A DNA stretch of 64,000 nt from Alcaligenes faecalis (GCF_005311025.1 NZ_CP031747.1:3139634-3203633), one strand, 5' to 3'; positions 44,712-54,331 are shown, numbered from the stretch's first letter. The notes: a model not told the origin generated them from the sequence alone. Translations and numbers: made by a program.

Positions 44712-46012
44712 TGAACACAGTCAATGACGCCTGGCTGCAGGCTGCCGATCAAGGCGTGCTGCGTCTGATTACCGCTGGCTCCGTGGACGACGGAAAATCC
44801 ACCTTGATTGGCCGCTTGCTGGTAGACAGCCAGGGCGTGTTTGCCGACCAGATTGCGGCCATCCAGCGCTCCAAATACAAGCGTGGCGAGGACGCCGAAC
44901 CCGATCTGGCCCTGCTGACCGACGGCCTGGAAGCCGAGCGCGAACAAGGCATCACGATTGACGTGGCCTATCGCTACTTCGCGACCCCCAAACGCAAATT
45001 CATCGTGGCCGATACCCCCGGTCACGAGCAGTACACCCGCAACATGATTACGGGCGCCTCCACCGCCCAGGCCGCCATCATTCTGATTGATGCGCACCGC
45101 GCCAAGGACGGTGAACTGCTGACCCAGACCAAGCGCCACAGCACCGTTGCCAAGCTGCTGGGCCTACGCCATATCGTGGTGGCAGTGAACAAGATGGACC
45201 TGGTCGATTGGGACCAAGCCGTGTTCGACCGCATCCATGAAGCCTATCGCCAACTGGCTACCCAGCTGGGGATTGAACACTTTCATATCATTCCACTCTC
45301 GGCACTGAAGGGCGAGAACATCACCCAGGCTTCGCCACACACGCCTTGGTATCAAGGTTTGCCACTGCTGCCTTTGCTGGAATCGCTGGATCTGCGCGAG
45401 AACATTCAGCGCCCTGCCCGTTTGTTTGTGCAATGGGTGGCGCGTCATGGCGGCAGCCGTGCTGATGGCTTCCGTGGCTACGCCGGTCAGCTCAGTGGCG
45501 GCCGCATCCAGGTGGGCGATAGCGTTCAGGTATGGCCTAGCGGAAAAACGGCGGTGATCACACAGCTGTTTCGCGCGGGCACAGAACAAACTTCTGTCAG
45601 CGACGGGGACGCCGTGACTGTAGTGCTAGATCGTGAACTGGACATTTCACGGGGCGATTTGCTGACACTGGCCCATGAAGAAGTAAGCACCAGCAAACAC
45701 TTTGATGCGCAGCTGTGCTGGCTGGACGAGCAGGCCTTGAACACCACCCGCTCTTACTGGTTAAAACAAGGCACACGCCTGACCCAAGCCAAGGTGCAAG
45801 CCGTTCATGCCTTGCGCGATGTACATAGCCTGCAAGAGCAGCAAGCCACTGGCAGCTTATCCCTGAATGATATTGGTCGTGTCAGTCTGGTCAGCCGTGA
45901 CCCGCTGGTGCTGGACGATTATCAGGATCACTCCAGCACGGGCTCCTTTATCTTGATCGACCCCAGCACGAACCAGACCGTGGCTGCCGGTCTGGTTCAA
46001 AAAACCGCCTAA
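44711..46012 (+). CDS. cysN: Sulfate adenylyltransferase subunit 1 (GTPase)
   Basis: GTPase partner of CysD, 433 residues. G1 is GSVDDGKSTLIG, G3 DTPGHEQYTRNM, G4 NKMD; EF-Tu-like domains 2 and 3 complete the protein. No CysC kinase domain is fused at the C-terminus. Near the 3' end lies a 10-bp inverted repeat, GAACCAGACC/GGTCTGGTTC (45970-45998), within the coding region. Confidence 0.96.
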   Translation: MNTVNDAWLQAADQGVLRLITAGSVDDGKSTLIGRLLVDSQGVFADQIAAIQRSKYKRGEDAEPDLALLTDGLEAEREQGITIDVAYRYFATPKRKFIVADTPGHEQYTRNMITGASTAQAAIILIDAHRAKDGELLTQTKRHSTVAKLLGLRHIVVAVNKMDLVDWDQAVFDRIHEAYRQLATQLGIEHFHIIPLSALKGENITQASPHTPWYQGLPLLPLLESLDLRENIQRPARLFVQWVARHGGSRADGFRGYAGQLSGGRIQVGDSVQVWPSGKTAVITQLFRAGTEQTSVSDGDAVTVVLDRELDISRGDLLTLAHEEVSTSKHFDAQLCWLDEQALNTTRSYWLKQGTRLTQAKVQAVHALRDVHSLQEQQATGSLSLNDIGRVSLVSRDPLVLDDYQDHSSTGSFILIDPSTNQTVAAGLVQKTA

Positions 46013-46027
46013 AAACGTGTAGCGGGC

Positions 46028-47215
46028 CTACTGTTTGGCACGCACCAAGGCGAGGGACTGTTCAGCAATGATCAGTTCCTCGTTGGTTGGAATCACCAAT
46101 ACACGCACGGCACTGCTGTCGGTAGAAATCACGGTTTCCCCTGCCTGATTACGAGCCGGATCAATCTCCACCCCCATCCACTCCAGGTGCTTGGCGATGC
46201 CTGCCCGAATAGACGGGCTGTGCTCGCCAATCCCCGCCGTGAAGACCAAGGCGTCCAGCCCCTTCAAGGCAACGCACAAACCCGCCAGATTCTCTGCCGT
46301 GTGATAGCAGAAGTACTGCACCGCCAGCTTGGCACGAGGATCATCGGAAGCTTCCAGCGCACGCATATCCGCTTGATCGCCGGACAAGCCTTTCAGGCCG
46401 GATTGGGTGTAGAGCACGGACTGGATCTCGTCGTGCTCCATGCCCTGCTCCAGCATCCACAGCACGACACCGGCATCCAGACGCCCCGGACGAGTCCCCA
46501 TAGGCAAGCCGTCCAGCGCCGTAAAGCCCATAGTGGTGTGAACGCTGCGGCCTTCTTTCAAGGCGCAAGCCGATGCTCCGGAACCCAGATGGGCAACGAC
46601 GACGCGCCCGTCAGCCAGTTCGGGAATTTCGCGACGCAGGTGCTGGGAAATATAGTGATAGGACAGGCCGTGGAAACCGTAGCGGCGCACGCCCTGTTCA
46701 AAGAACCGACCAGGCAAGGCAAAGTGCTGCAAATGCGGGGCATGTCCTTGATGGAAGGCCGTATCCAGACACGCTACCTGGAAGATCTCCGGGTAGTGCT
46801 CGAAGATCACGCGAACAGGAGCCAGATTGTTCTGCTGATGCAGTGGTGCCAAAGGTGACAGGCTGTCCAGATACTCCAGCACCTGCGGGGTCAAGGGAAC
46901 GCTGCTGTCGTAGCGGGCGCCCCCGTGCACAATACGGTGGCCAACGGCAATAGGCCGACCATCCACATGCTCCAGCAGCCAGCGCGCCACCAAAGCCTGC
47001 GCTGTATGCAGGTCCCTGGCCTGCTCGCCATCCAGATCCTGCTTGACCATGGATTGGCCCTGGGCATCTTTAACTTTGAAGGCTGGCTGGCTACTGCCAA
47101 TGCCCGAAACCTGACCGCCAAACTCAAAATCCAGATGGTCGCCCGGCTGGACCTTGTACATATGAAACTTCAGGCTGGAGCTGCCTGCGTTAATGACCAG
47201 AATCTGCTCGCTCAT
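46028..47215 (-). CDS. ackA: Acetate kinase
   Basis: Interconverts acetyl phosphate and acetate with ADP/ATP. The 395-residue protein starts MSEQILVINAGSSSLKFHM (phosphate 1 motif), and HLGSGASACALKEGRSVHTTMGFTALDGLPMGTRPG carries the acetate kinase signature. AGIGEHSP near the C-terminus is the adenosine motif. Its start overlaps the pta stop by one base. The product meets cysN convergently, 15 bases between stops. Confidence 0.96.
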   Translation of the reverse strand: MSEQILVINAGSSSLKFHMYKVQPGDHLDFEFGGQVSGIGSSQPAFKVKDAQGQSMVKQDLDGEQARDLHTAQALVARWLLEHVDGRPIAVGHRIVHGGARYDSSVPLTPQVLEYLDSLSPLAPLHQQNNLAPVRVIFEHYPEIFQVACLDTAFHQGHAPHLQHFALPGRFFEQGVRRYGFHGLSYHYISQHLRREIPELADGRVVVAHLGSGASACALKEGRSVHTTMGFTALDGLPMGTRPGRLDAGVVLWMLEQGMEHDEIQSVLYTQSGLKGLSGDQADMRALEASDDPRAKLAVQYFCYHTAENLAGLCVALKGLDALVFTAGIGEHSPSIRAGIAKHLEWMGVEIDPARNQAGETVISTDSSAVRVLVIPTNEELIIAEQSLALVRAKQ

Positions 47216-48201
47216 TAGTGCGCAGCCTCCACAGCAACTTTACGTTCCAGATAGCCCGCGTAAAGGCTGGCAACGGCGCAAGAGGCCATGCGGGTCTGGG
47301 CGCTATCGGCTCGGCTGGTCAGAATGATAGGCACACGAGCCCCCATCACGATACCGGCAGCCTGGGCGCCGGACAGGAAGGTCAGGTTTTTGGCCAGCAT
47401 ATTGCCGGCCTCCAGATCAGGGGCCACCAGAATCTGCGCCTTGCCCGCAACGGGCGACACAATTCCTTTGATGCGCGCCGCCTCGGGGCTGATAGCGTTA
47501 TCCAGCGCCAAGGGGCCGTCCAGCACACCGCCCGTAATCTGGCCGCGATCAGCCATCTTGCACAAGGCCGCCGCTTCCAGCGTGGTCGGGATTTTTTCGG
47601 TCACTTGCTCGACCGCAGACAGGATGGCGACCAACGGTTTGCCCAAGCCCAGGCCGTGGTGCAGATCAATGGCGTTTTGCACAATATCCGCTTTGGTGCT
47701 CAGATCGGGGAAAATATTGATGGCACCGTCCGTCACAAACAAGGGCTCCGGATAGCTGGGCACATCCATGATGAAAACATGACTCAAACGGCGACCAGTC
47801 CGCAAACCTTTGCCCTGGGTGCACAGCACGGCCTGAATCAGTTCATCCGTATGCAGGCTGCCTTTCATCAGCAACTGGGCACGGCCGGCCAGCACTTCCT
47901 CTACGGCTCGCTCTGCCGAGGCATGGCTGTGGGGGGTATCAATCAAGGTGACCCCTTCCAGGCTTAAACCATGCTCTGCCGCTACGGAATGCAAACGGGC
48001 CTGCGGGCCAACCAGCACGATCTCGAACAGGCCTTGGGCCCGTGCCTGCAAGGCGGCTCCAAGGGACACATCATCGCAGGGATGAGCCACCACACAAATT
48101 CGACTGTGCTCTTTGCGAGCTTGCTCGATCAATCGGGAATAATGACTGGAAGGCCCAGTGCGATCCACGGCGGCCGTATCCGGGCCAGCAGGGTGATTCA
48201 T
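47215..48201 (-). CDS. Phosphate acetyl/butyryltransferase
   Basis: A 328-residue enzyme of the PTA/PTB domain, shorter than E. coli Pta (no N-terminal DRTGG part). It contains VAHPCDDVSLGAALQA, FIMDVPSYPEPLFVTDGAINIFPDL and ILVAPDLEAGNMLAKNLTFLSGAQAAGIVMGARVPIILTSRADS, the PTB/PTA signature. Makes acetyl phosphate from acetyl-CoA for AckA. Some related proteins carry a MaoC-like hydratase domain; this one does not. Confidence 0.9.
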   Translation of the reverse strand: MNHPAGPDTAAVDRTGPSSHYSRLIEQARKEHSRICVVAHPCDDVSLGAALQARAQGLFEIVLVGPQARLHSVAAEHGLSLEGVTLIDTPHSHASAERAVEEVLAGRAQLLMKGSLHTDELIQAVLCTQGKGLRTGRRLSHVFIMDVPSYPEPLFVTDGAINIFPDLSTKADIVQNAIDLHHGLGLGKPLVAILSAVEQVTEKIPTTLEAAALCKMADRGQITGGVLDGPLALDNAISPEAARIKGIVSPVAGKAQILVAPDLEAGNMLAKNLTFLSGAQAAGIVMGARVPIILTSRADSAQTRMASCAVASLYAGYLERKVAVEAAH

Positions 48202-48351
48202 GATAGAAGACTCCTTGGAGATGAACGAAGGCTAACCCAACACTAAACCATTTATCCAAGCGTGTGTCTTTGATTGCGAACAGGGAAACTTCAATATTTC
48301 GCCCTTTATTCTTTCCAGACCATGAAGAATGAAGCATAAAGATTAAATATT

Positions 48352-48394
48352 AAAAAAAATCCGGTTTAGCCAAATGCAAACCGGATTTTTATTT
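48352..48394. terminator. Bidirectional intrinsic terminator before the NTF2-like gene
   Basis: AAATCCGGTTT pairs with AAACCGGATTT, with A-run before and T-run after. On the minus strand it follows the NTF2-like gene (stop at 48463), and it lies upstream of pta. The interval 48202-48351 shows no gene and presumably carries the pta-ackA promoter. Confidence 0.85.
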
Positions 48395-48462
48395 CCGTGG
48401 TGGCTTATTCGTCCCGAACCACCGCAATCTGAACGTATCCAGGATCAGCCACCCAGGTCTAA

Positions 48463-48930
48463 TTAAAGGCCAAGATCACTCAAACCCGGATGCTCATCGG
48501 GGCGCCGCCCCAAGGGCCAACGGAACTTGCGTTCGGATTCTGTAATTGCCACATCATTAATGCTGGCATGGCGCACCGCCATATAGCCATGCTCGTCAAA
48601 TTCCCAATTTTCATTTCCGTAACTGCGCCACCACTGACCGTACTCATCTTGCCATTCATAAGCAAAGCGCACGGCAATTCTATTTTCATGCCAGGCCCAG
48701 ATTTCTTTAATCAAGCGGTATTCACGCTCTTTTTGCCATTTGCGTTCTAAAAAAGATTGAACCTGATCTCGCCCCTGCGGAAACTCGCTGCGATTGCGCC
48801 AGCGCGTATCCACGGTATATGCCTGCGAAACCTTGACCGGGTCACGACTATTCCAGGCATCCTCGGCGGCACGCACTTTCTGGCGGGCACTCTCCAGATC
48901 GAAAGGTGGCAAGGGAGGACGTGTATCCAT
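48463..48930 (-). CDS. NTF2-like / DUF1348 protein
   Basis: A 155-residue soluble protein of the SnoaL/NTF2-like superfamily. [44 protein letters not shown] is the typical helix-rich start, and [44 protein letters not shown] the curved sheet. AGGAGA precedes the start. Function of DUF1348 proteins is not known to me; ligand or enzyme roles are both possible. Confidence 0.85.
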   Translation of the reverse strand: MDTRPPLPPFDLESARQKVRAAEDAWNSRDPVKVSQAYTVDTRWRNRSEFPQGRDQVQSFLERKWQKEREYRLIKEIWAWHENRIAVRFAYEWQDEYGQWWRSYGNENWEFDEHGYMAVRHASINDVAITESERKFRWPLGRRPDEHPGLSDLGL

Positions 48931-48991
48931 AGTGATCTCCTAGAAAACAAGAGTGGACCGGACAGTCTAGCGGCAAAACGTAAGCAGTCTC

Positions 48992-49909
48992 TTACTGGCC
49001 GGTATCTGCCCAGGCTGCCCGTTCAAATCCTGCGACCAGAAAATCGATAAAAGCTTGCACACGAGCCGAGCGCGAGCGGCCCGGAGGCGTCAGCAGATGC
49101 AAGGTCAGGCTGGGCAAATCCCATTGCGGCAACACGATTTCCAACTGGCCTTGCTCGACCATATCGCCCAGCAGGAATTGAGGCAGCACGCTAAGCCCCA
49201 GGCCCTGAAGCAAGGGTGGGATCAAGGCCTGGGCATTGTTGACTTGCAAAGCGCAGGGCACGGTTTGGGAGTAATACTCCTGCCCTTGCTGAAAGCGCCA
49301 GACACTGCCGCGTCGCTCGTAGGCGTAGCGCAGGCTCATGTGCTGAGCCAGGTCGCTGGGGTGTGAGGGTCTGCCGTACTTGGCCAGGTAACTGGGGGCG
49401 GCAACCAGCCGCAGGCGCAAATTGCACAGACGGCGCACCAGAAGGCTGGAATCATCCATGGTCGAGATACGCAAGGCCATGTCGAAACCTTGTTCCACGA
49501 TGTTGACCTGAGCGTCGTTAAAGTGCAGATCCAGCAGCACGGCCGGGTGCTTTTCCATGAAGGCGGGCAGCAAAGGGGCCAGATGCTCCAGCCCGAAGGA
49601 CATGGGGGCAGCAATCTTGATACGTCCCTGCAGGCTTTCTTTCTGGTCGCGTGCCAGGGCTTCCGCGTTTTGTCCGGCAGCCAGAACGGCTTGGGCCTGT
49701 TCCAGGCTGGCCTGCCCGGTTTCTGTCAGGGACAGGCGTCGGGAGGTACGGTGGAACAGGGACACATGCAGCTGTTTTTCCAGCCGGGTGATTGCCTTGG
49801 AGACAGTAGGTTGTGACAGGCCCAGAACTTCGGCTGCCTGGGCAAAGGAGCCGGTTTCCGCCACAGTGGCAAAGATGGCCCAGGCCTGTAGATCCGGTAA
49901 TGTTTTCAT
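48992..49909 (-). CDS. LysR-type transcriptional regulator (divergent from pirin)
   Basis: A 305-residue regulator: HTH in MKTLPDLQAWAIFATVAETGSFAQAAEVLGLSQPTVSKAITRLEKQLHVSLFHRTSRRL, effector domain from about residue 92. It is divergent from the pirin gene with 97 bases between them. This LysR/pirin arrangement is common in proteobacteria and suggests control of pirin. Confidence 0.92.
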   Translation of the reverse strand: MKTLPDLQAWAIFATVAETGSFAQAAEVLGLSQPTVSKAITRLEKQLHVSLFHRTSRRLSLTETGQASLEQAQAVLAAGQNAEALARDQKESLQGRIKIAAPMSFGLEHLAPLLPAFMEKHPAVLLDLHFNDAQVNIVEQGFDMALRISTMDDSSLLVRRLCNLRLRLVAAPSYLAKYGRPSHPSDLAQHMSLRYAYERRGSVWRFQQGQEYYSQTVPCALQVNNAQALIPPLLQGLGLSVLPQFLLGDMVEQGQLEIVLPQWDLPSLTLHLLTPPGRSRSARVQAFIDFLVAGFERAAWADTGQ

Positions 49910-50006
49910 GTCGTTTTTGGAATGAATTCTATGCTATTGATTCTATTTTATTCAATCAGCAAGACGCCTAGAATTCTTTTTAGTATCCAATATTAAGGAG
50001 CGCATC

Positions 50007-50708
50007 ATGATTGAACATCGGCCTTTTAATGAACTGGGCGGCGCCAACCACGGCTGGCTGGACGCCAAGCACCATTTTTCTTTTGCTAATTACTACGATC
50101 CCGCTCGCATGAGCTGGGGTGCCCTGCGTGTCTGGAATGACGACACGATTGCGTCCAACACCGGATTTCCACCTCACGATCATGCCGATATGGAGATCAT
50201 TACGTATGTGCGTGAAGGGGCGATCAGCCACCAGGACAGTTTGGGCAATAAGGGTCGTACTGAAGCCGGTGATGTGCAGGTGATGAGTGCCGGCACGGGT
50301 ATTCGCCATGCGGAGTACAACCTGGAAAGCGGGACGACACGGATCTTCCAGATCTGGATTCAGCCAGAGCGTCGTGGTTTGCCACCTGCCTGGGGTGCCA
50401 AGCCTTTCCCCAAGGATGAGCGTTCGGGGCAATTTGTGGCCCTGGCCAGTGGTTTTGAAGGTGACGCAGAGGCTTTGCCGATTCGTGCCCAGGCCCGTGT
50501 GCTGGGAGCGACCTTGAAGAAAGGTCAAAGCACGACTCTGTCTTTGCCTGCCGAGCATCTGGCTTATCTGGTGCCTGCCACAGGGCGGGTTTCGGTAAAT
50601 GGTCTGGAGTTGAATGCCCGTGATGGGGCGGCGATTCGCAATGAAACGACGCTGGAAATTCAGGCGCTGGAGGATGCGGAGCTGGTGCTGGTTGAGACGG
50701 CGCAGTAA
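50007..50708 (+). CDS. Pirin-family protein
   Basis: A 233-residue bicupin. The N-terminal cupin carries the metal-binding set in FPPHDHADMEIITYV and HAEYN (His/His/Glu/His type), and the C-terminal domain is degenerate. Bacterial pirins act as redox sensors or quercetinase-like enzymes. AAGGAG precedes the ATG by seven bases. Controlled probably by the divergent LysR. Confidence 0.92.
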   Translation: MIEHRPFNELGGANHGWLDAKHHFSFANYYDPARMSWGALRVWNDDTIASNTGFPPHDHADMEIITYVREGAISHQDSLGNKGRTEAGDVQVMSAGTGIRHAEYNLESGTTRIFQIWIQPERRGLPPAWGAKPFPKDERSGQFVALASGFEGDAEALPIRAQARVLGATLKKGQSTTLSLPAEHLAYLVPATGRVSVNGLELNARDGAAIRNETTLEIQALEDAELVLVETAQ

Positions 50709-50732
50709 TTGCGGAAGGGCTGTTTTGAAGAT

Positions 50733-50769
50733 GGGGGGGGCCGTTTGAGCGCTCCCCCCGCTTCTTTTT
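50733..50769 (+). terminator. G-tract hairpin after pirin
   Basis: Eight G at 50733-50740 can pair with CCCCCC at 50754-50759, followed by CTTCTTTTT. Terminator is probable; the G-tract is also a possible slippage point, harmless here. Confidence 0.65.
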
Positions 50770-50932
50770 GCTGTTCTGGTGCTCTGAAAATAAACGCAGG
50801 TAAGAGAAAATATATGTCTTTTTAAGGTCATATGTCAGCTCGGAAATTAAACAACCCAATAGAACGCTTGGGTTGCCTTGCCGTTTGCTGGCGTAATGTT
50901 GTTTGTTCAGTACTCCACCTTGGCAGAAAGAC

Positions 50933-51163
50933 GCCACTTGGAGCCCTGCCTGGGTGTCCGGGCTGAGCACTTGCCGGTGCTGCGCACCGGTGCCCTTGTC
51001 AGGAGATAGCTACGGGCGCACCCTGAACTCCCGGGGTGGTTCGTCCCCCGGACGAACCACAAGCGCCCCGGTCAAACAACAGGGCGCTTGCATCCCTACG
51101 CTATCTCCTGACCGCGGCAAGTCCTCCGAATCGCCCCGACACCCAGGCAGGGCTCCAAGTGGC
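50933..51163 (+). repeat. Long nested palindrome, copy C of the structured element
   Basis: Perfect 26-bp arms (50933-50958 and 51138-51163). Internally GCACTTGCCG, hairpin GGTGCTGCGCACC, CCCTTGTC, a stem AGGAGATAGC..GGG with CCC..GCTATCTCCT (3-base internal loop), CCCTG/CAGGG, the apical stem GTGGTTCGTCC/GGACGAACCAC with CCC loop, GCTTGCATCCC and CGCGGCAAG. Same orientation as copy A. It sits in the 848-base gap between pirin and the diguanylate cyclase gene; 51164-51501 shows no gene I can support. Confidence 0.9.
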
Positions 51164-51501
51164 TGGCATCATGAGCAATTTAAGGGCGAAACGTAACTGT
51201 GATGCCGCCCTATGAGCTAATTGATGATGGATTCAGGGGTATTTTTCGTGGCTCAATTTCCTGCCATGAAAAATACAGTTGGAGGTGGGCTGTCTCAACT
51301 GTCTGTTTTCGGTGTGGTTTTGAAAAGTATTCCTGATTTTTTGTTTAGCTTAGGTAAACAATCCTTCCCCTTGTCTGTCCTTCTCATTCTGCGCAGCCTT
51401 CCCTTAACGGAAACCGGCTCATAAAGCAGATCAAAACTTCTTCTTTTCTCTGATTAAACTGTTTGTTCTCAATCGATAAGCGTCTGCCCTGCAACAATAT
51501 C

Positions 51502-51518
51502 GTTACAATTGTTGTAAC
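51502..51518. promoter_or_regulatory. Palindrome GTTACAA-TTG-TTGTAAC upstream of the diguanylate cyclase gene
   Basis: A perfect 7-3-7 palindrome 39 bases upstream of the GTG start, extended by CAACAAT just before it. It has the form of a dimeric repressor or activator site. Confidence 0.45.
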
Positions 51519-51556
51519 GCCAGTTTTCAACTCTTCTTAATGCACGCGAACACACC

Positions 51557-52702
51557 GTGTCCTCTCCCAACCAGTATTTCGTTCTGATCGTCCCTGCCTG
51601 CGCGGCATTGCTGGGCATCGCGATGATTTACTGCTGGAGCCGTCTACGCGATCACCGTTACCTGCTCTGGATTGCCTCGGGGTATATCTCCACGGCTATT
51701 CCTATGGGGATCCATAGCCTGATGCCCAATGAGCAACTCGCCCGCTGGACTCTGCCCTTGTCGGCTATGTATTTATATGGTGTCTGGGCTTTGTCTCATG
51801 GGGTCGCTTTACGTTTTGGCGGACGTGCTCATCCCAGATTGGCTGGAGCAATCGTCCTCGTCACGCTGGGGCTGCTTTTTTATTTTTCCCAGATTGATGA
51901 TGATCTCTGGCTGCGTTTACAAATTCTGAACTGGGGCCTGGCCTTTTTGGTTGCTTTGCCCATCAAGTCGATCTTGTCCGGCAGGTCACGCACGATTCCT
52001 TTAGCAACGCTGTTGCGGGCCTCTTACCTGACAGCCTTGCTTTATGCCTTTGTTCGTGTATTTGCGCTGGCCACACTGATCCCTCGCGAGATGCAGCCAG
52101 AGCTGACCCGCTCCGGTTTTTGGCTCTTGATGCTGGCGACCAATATGTTCATCAGCATTTGGGTCGCGCTGGCTATTTTGACCAGTACAGCCATGTCGAT
52201 TGTGCAGACGCTGGATCATGAGCGCAGCCGGGACCCTTTGACCCGTTTGTTGAACCGTCGTGCTTTTTTCGAGCAGGTCAAAAAACGGCTGGAGCTGTAT
52301 GGACATAGCGGCTGGGCGGTCATGACCTGCGATCTGGACCACTTCAAGATGGTCAATGACACCTGGGGCCATGTGGCGGGCGATCGGGCCTTGAAGGAGT
52401 TCGGGGCCTTACTGGCTCGCACGGTTCGCCAGGACGATTTGGCAGCCCGCTTTGGGGGCGAGGAGTTTGTCTTGCTGATACGCAGCACCAGCTTGCATAC
52501 CGCCGTGCTGGTTGCCGAGCGTTTGCGCAGCAGTGTGATGAATCTGCATATCCCGGCCACGGCGCATACGCTGACGGCCAGTTTCGGTGTGGTTCAGCTA
52601 AACAGCAATGGCGACATCAACCAGGCCATTGAGCAAGCTGACCGGCTTTTGTACGAAGCCAAGCATGCTGGCCGCAACAAGGTCGTTTGGAAGGCGTCCT
52701 GA
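51557..52702 (+). CDS. Membrane-bound diguanylate cyclase (GGDEF)
   Basis: A 381-residue protein starting at GTG 51557; no in-frame ATG with a better start was found. Residues 8-210 hold six to seven hydrophobic helices with no recognised sensor, and the GGDEF domain spans about 218-378. The active-site motif is GGEEF at 300-304. An inhibitory I-site RxxD (RQDD, 291-294) sits five residues before it, so product feedback is expected. DPLTRLLNRRAFFEQ is the domain start and DLDHFKMVNDTWGH the substrate-binding region. It should make cyclic di-GMP. Confidence 0.92.
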   Translation: MSSPNQYFVLIVPACAALLGIAMIYCWSRLRDHRYLLWIASGYISTAIPMGIHSLMPNEQLARWTLPLSAMYLYGVWALSHGVALRFGGRAHPRLAGAIVLVTLGLLFYFSQIDDDLWLRLQILNWGLAFLVALPIKSILSGRSRTIPLATLLRASYLTALLYAFVRVFALATLIPREMQPELTRSGFWLLMLATNMFISIWVALAILTSTAMSIVQTLDHERSRDPLTRLLNRRAFFEQVKKRLELYGHSGWAVMTCDLDHFKMVNDTWGHVAGDRALKEFGALLARTVRQDDLAARFGGEEFVLLIRSTSLHTAVLVAERLRSSVMNLHIPATAHTLTASFGVVQLNSNGDINQAIEQADRLLYEAKHAGRNKVVWKAS

Positions 52703-52824
52703 GTTATTCCTCCTGCTTGCTGATACCCTTACAGTCTCTTTTTTCAAGACAGCCCCGTTAGAGGCTGATTGATAGGACTATCACAGCAAAAGCCGGGGGC
52801 GTTCACGCCTCCCCAGGAGACTCC

Positions 52825-54243
52825 ATGTCACTTACCGAACTTAGCGCCAGCGAACTGCTGGCAGGTCTGGAAAAAAACCAGTTCAGCGCCCGAGAGATTG
52901 CCGACGAGCTGCTCAAACACTCACAAGAAATGGCCCATTTGGGCGGTCTGGCACATTTGGATTCAGAGCTGTTTTACCAGCAGGCCGATCAGTCTGACGC
53001 ACGCCGCGCCCGTGGCGAAGCCTCGGCGCTGGACGGTGTGCCTTTGGTGATGAAAGACAACCTGAACACCACGGACATGCCCACCACGTCCAGCACCGGC
53101 GCCCTGCAAGGTCGCGTGCCGCTGAAAGATGCAGATGTAGTCGCACAATTGCGCAAGGCCGGTGCCGTGCTGCCCGCCAAGTCCGTGATGCACGAACTGG
53201 CTTTTGGGATTACGACCAATAACGCCACTACGGGCCCCAGTCGCAACCCTTATGATCCAAGTCGTATTCCCGGCGGCTCTTCCGGTGGCACTGCAACGGT
53301 TGTGGCAGCTCGTCAGTTTCCAGCTGGCTTGGGCACGGATACGGGCGCTTCGGTGCGTTTACCTGCCGCGCTTTGCGGCCTGTACGGTTTCCGTCCTACA
53401 GTGGGCCGTTATTCAGGCCAGGGCATTGTGCCCTTGTCCCCTACCCGCGATACAGCAGGCCCCATGACTCGCAGTCTAGCTGACATCAGCTTGCTGGACA
53501 GCCTGCTCTGCCAGAAGGCCCCCACTGTGATTGCCACTCCTTCCTTGAAGGAGCTGCGTCTGGGCGTACCCCGTGACAGCTTCTGGAAGGATATGGATGC
53601 CGGTGTGGCCGACGTGACCCTGGCGTTTCTGGATGATTTGCAAAAAGCCGGTGTCACGCTGGTCGATATAGACCTGTCTCCGGTTCTGAAGATCAATGCC
53701 CGCGTCGGCATGCCGATTGTGCTGTATGAAACCTTGCAGAACCTGCCTTTGTACCTGGCCGAAAACAAGTACGACATTAGCTTGGACGAGTTGATTGCTG
53801 GCATTCACAGCCCCGATGTGAAAGAGATTTTCGACGCCATTACGGGCGACTACACCATCAGCCAGGAAGCCTACGAAGAAGCGCTGAATGTAGACCGCCC
53901 CCTGATGCAACAGGCCTATGCAGACCTGCTGCGCCAGTCCAATGTCAGTGGCTTGATCTTCCCGACCAGCCCGCTGACCGCCTGCCCGATTGGCGATGAT
54001 GAAACCACCATGATGAACGGCAAGGCAGTACCTACCTTCAACACTTACATCTCTCGTACCGACTTGGGTTCGAACCTGGGCGCACCGGGCATCTCACTGC
54101 CTATCGGTCTGTCAGGTGGTCTGCCAGTGGGGATGCTGATTGAAGCGGGTATCGGTGCAGATGATCAGCTGCTGGCTCTGTGCCGTGCGATTGATCCTTT
54201 GCTGCCAACGACACCGGCACCGGATTTGGGCAAACGGGCTTAA
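52825..54243 (+). CDS. Amidase signature family hydrolase
   Basis: A 472-residue amidase with the Ser-cisSer-Lys triad readable as Lys77 (VMKDNL), Ser153 (GGSSGG) and Ser177 (GTDTGASVRLPA). Spacing of 24 between the serines matches the family. The usual DTGGS is DTGAS here. Sequence style is near the indoleacetamide/mandelamide hydrolase group, but the amide substrate is unknown. AGGAGA precedes the ATG. The 122-base gap upstream has no gene, and a terminator follows. Confidence 0.88.
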   Translation: MSLTELSASELLAGLEKNQFSAREIADELLKHSQEMAHLGGLAHLDSELFYQQADQSDARRARGEASALDGVPLVMKDNLNTTDMPTTSSTGALQGRVPLKDADVVAQLRKAGAVLPAKSVMHELAFGITTNNATTGPSRNPYDPSRIPGGSSGGTATVVAARQFPAGLGTDTGASVRLPAALCGLYGFRPTVGRYSGQGIVPLSPTRDTAGPMTRSLADISLLDSLLCQKAPTVIATPSLKELRLGVPRDSFWKDMDAGVADVTLAFLDDLQKAGVTLVDIDLSPVLKINARVGMPIVLYETLQNLPLYLAENKYDISLDELIAGIHSPDVKEIFDAITGDYTISQEAYEEALNVDRPLMQQAYADLLRQSNVSGLIFPTSPLTACPIGDDETTMMNGKAVPTFNTYISRTDLGSNLGAPGISLPIGLSGGLPVGMLIEAGIGADDQLLALCRAIDPLLPTTPAPDLGKRA

Positions 54244-54331
54244 ATGACGTAAAGACGGATTAAGCAATCTGCAGGCTACTGCACCAGGCTGAATAACTCG
54301 CCACATCCAAATGCCATCAGCCCAACAAGAA

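Noticed and set aside
51221-51424. 67-codon ORF before the diguanylate cyclase gene
   Set aside because: No ribosome-binding site, unusual residue mix and no family; judged non-coding.
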